Assembly: GCA_018389105.1 (NCBI GenBank)
Contig: JACATO010000999.1
Location: 310,001-374,000 of the forward strand
Origin: Nautilus pompilius
Lineage: Eukaryota; Mollusca; Cephalopoda; Nautilida; Nautilidae
Reading direction: 5' to 3'
DNA length: 64,000 bases
Below are positions 62,079-64,000 of this stretch, piece by piece. The position numbers were made by a program, and so were the translations under genes. Each line of letters opens with the position of its first letter. Positions within the stretch are counted from its first letter, which is position 1. The notes below the pieces were generated by a model. The model was not told where the DNA came from. It did no database searches and saw only the letters and a program-made list of their open reading frames with translations.

Positions 62079-62760
62079 TCACCTGTTAATACGCTTATAC
62101 AGCTGAGTTGCTATCATCAGCATCATCGACATCATCATGTCGTCGTCGTAGATAACGTCCGCTAAGCCGACCACTTGTACATTTTCTTCATCGTCGTCAG
62201 TGTCGAAGGCAGACCCTACCAATTTTTGTGGCAGAACGGCATCTTCAGTCCAGTCATATTCAAGATCTCTCTTCTTGTCGACTTTTCCCCCATTCATGAC
62301 TAGCTGGAGGGGAGATGACTGGACATGATGCGCTTTTTTCCATACACGTGTTTGGCAGTTCACCATCGGAACGTGCATCTTCAATGATGAACGGAATCGG
62401 GTCGAGGGAATCAGATCGACTTCATGATAGCCGGAAAGTGGTGAACTAGATGACGCTGCCACTCGGAACAGCGCAACAGGTTCTGCGTGTCGATTTCTTC
62501 CCATGACGTGGAGAGGGCTGGGAGAAAAGAGCGTTCAGCTATCCCCATAGACAAAGAAGATATCAAGATCTTGGAGTTGAGCAGCGAACTTCTCCTTTTT
62601 CCACTCTGACAGAAGAACCTTGATCAAATTACTCTGGTTGTCATTATTTGAAGGGAAAGACTTCCACCCTGTTGACAGTTCCCTTAATGGGATTTTTTAA
62701 AAAAAAAACTAGGTATGCATCCGAAAATTCCCTTTGTTTCGCCTCATATAAGTTAATTGA
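62079..62760 (-). pseudogene. degenerate copy of a multicopy invertebrate gene, function unknown
   Basis: Minus-strand text falls in two blocks. Block 1 (about 62,740-62,560, several frames): YLVFFLKNPIKGTVNRVEVF, then NLIKVLLSEWKKEKFAAQLQ and DLDIFFVYGD. Block 2 (frame 62504-62079, 141 codons): STRFRSSLKMHVPMVNCQTR, then VWKKAHHVQSSPLQLV, DKKRDLEYDWTED, and an acidic end DTDDDEENVQ...VIYDDD. I recall both blocks from large uncharacterised proteins expanded in molluscs and cnidarians. In those, block 1 precedes a 'QEEADTR' segment and block 2 ('...H..R.NYQT.IWK.A...') lies at the C-terminus. Here the middle, several hundred residues, is missing and blocks join with stops and shifts, so this is a decayed, internally deleted copy. 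The family's role is not known to me. Confidence 0.55.
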
Positions 62761-64000
62761 ATTGTTTCTTCTTAGGTTATCAGTAACAAAGTTCATTCAT
62801 TCTCTTCGCCTTGAGAAGAACTTTCTCAGTTATCTTTCTAAAAGTGTGAAGCAGACTGTTTTAGAGCGCTCTCGTCAACAATGTATGCACCCAAACCATC
62901 AGGGCCAGGATGATCAACCAGCGAGGTGCAGTCTCCATTGTGATGCATACGTAAACTTGGCCTTGTCTGTTCTCTGCAGCAAGGCCATCTACTGTAACTA
63001 ACCTCCAGCCAACATAACCTAATAGACACGACAGTATTCTCTGAAGACCGGAGTTGATTTTTTAGGATAGAATAAGCAGCTGTCCAAAAAGATTGCGTTG
63101 TGCTGTCACTCGGACGACGTTCATCTTCGAAAACTAGCTGCTTGCTCTCTTCAAGAGAACCGAACGCCTAGAATCTCAATTAATTCCTAACAATGCTTAT
63201 CTTTCAACTGCTTCAGCTTTCAGGAGATCGTTCGCAACTTCATCTAGAACTTGTGCGTCAAAATCCAAAACAGAACAAACCTTATTTGATGCCCTCTGCA
63301 TATGGACTGATAACTTTTTGGAAAACAGTCATCAGTGACTTCGGATCTGTCTCGTCACATCTAACCTCGGATGGCCGTCTGTTTTTTTTTTTGTTTGCCG
63401 AATCTTTTTTTTTTTAATGAGGAATTTAAATAGTTGGCTCTGGAATATTTTCTCACACGCCGTCTACGGTAGACTGTGTAGTTTCTATTTAATCCATGGA
63501 CGTCTGCGCTGGGTTTTGCAAGGTAATTGATTGATCGTTTCCAGTTGTCAAGTCAACAGGGTTTTTGGATGCTGGCATATTCGATCTGGTCAAAGAACCC
63601 ACGGTTTCACAGCCCAGGTATCCCAAACGGCACGGCACAACTCCTGAACATATGGCGGGCGCAGATCGAAGATGTTCCCTTTCGTAGCTAGAAAGAATCT
63701 CAACACCATCCAGATTTTCGCCATGTACTGAATCCAAAATGGTGCCGTAGGTTTTAGTTCACCATTTCGCTCCTTCTCCTTAAGCTCGCAGTACCGACAT
63801 CAACACACTCCGAATGGGTCCACGGACGCACCACCGACTCGATACGTCAGCGAAACTGGTGCAATGTAGTAACTTCCCCAATAAGATTAGATTGAGTAAT
63901 TTACATAATTTCAGTATGAGTTTATAATGGCGTCATATTTGCATAATTATATGCAAGCTTCGATACCCTGGGGTATCCAAAGATCTTTCCATTGATACCT
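62761..64000. other. unassigned, possibly more of the degenerate gene
   Basis: Minus-strand fragments such as VLDFDAQVLDEVANDLLKAE (near 63,230) and an 82-codon frame at 63737-63489 (product starting MDSVHGENLDGVEILSSYER) look somewhat protein-like and lie upstream of the 62 kb relic on the same strand. They could be its N-terminal part, but I could not match them to the family. Confidence 0.3.

Overview
This 64 kb window looks like animal nuclear DNA. There are no bacterial operons, open reading frames are short, and there are long stretches of A/T-rich unique sequence. Simple repeats are abundant: (ATT)n, (CT)n, (GT)n and GATG-type. Relics of typical metazoan transposons (mariner, Tc1, hAT, pogo/Tigger-like, non-LTR retrotransposons) are scattered on both strands. 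A degenerate gene copy near 62-63 kb resembles a multicopy family that I recall from marine invertebrates, so I lean towards a lophotrochozoan such as a mollusc. That is an inference, not a demonstration. I found no intact, confidently recognisable host gene. The window is best read as intergenic or intronic sequence.

Layout. 0-9 kb: a truncated mariner-type N-terminus at the left edge, purine-rich repeats at 2.7-3.1 and 6.9-7.3 kb, a deleted Tc1-like relic at 5.2-5.6 kb, and a full-length but dead Hsmar-type mariner at 7.63-8.91 kb (minus strand). 9-18 kb: simple repeats and a 23-bp minisatellite (13.3-13.9 kb) carrying many TGACGTCA octamers. 18-26 kb: a hAT-type relic (18.4-18.9 kb), a non-LTR reverse transcriptase relic (20.3-20.6 kb), and a possible signal-peptide exon ending in a good splice donor (25.43-25.61 kb).

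26-36 kb: mostly unassigned, except for the clearest structure in the window. A 1.3 kb mariner (31,897-33,199) with well-preserved inverted ends sits inside a Tc1-like relic on the opposite strand and splits its transposase. 36-49 kb: an inverted pair of the same TGACGTCA-type repeat (37.1-37.3 kb), a second non-LTR relic (41.35-42.15 kb), a 62-bp minisatellite (43.4-43.7 kb) and a 73-bp higher-order array with TGACGTCA octamers (48.5-48.95 kb).

49-64 kb: A/T-rich sequence, a longer Tc1-like relic of the same family as the 5 kb copy (56.0-57.1 kb), one pogo/Tigger-like terminal repeat (57.78 kb), a 150-bp (3 x 50) higher-order minisatellite (60.9-61.4 kb), and the degenerate multicopy gene (62.1-62.76 kb).

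No genes act together in a pathway here. The window's interest lies in how its repeats and transposons are built, above all the nested insertion and the dispersed CRE-like tandem repeats. All repeat counts and alignments were made by eye.
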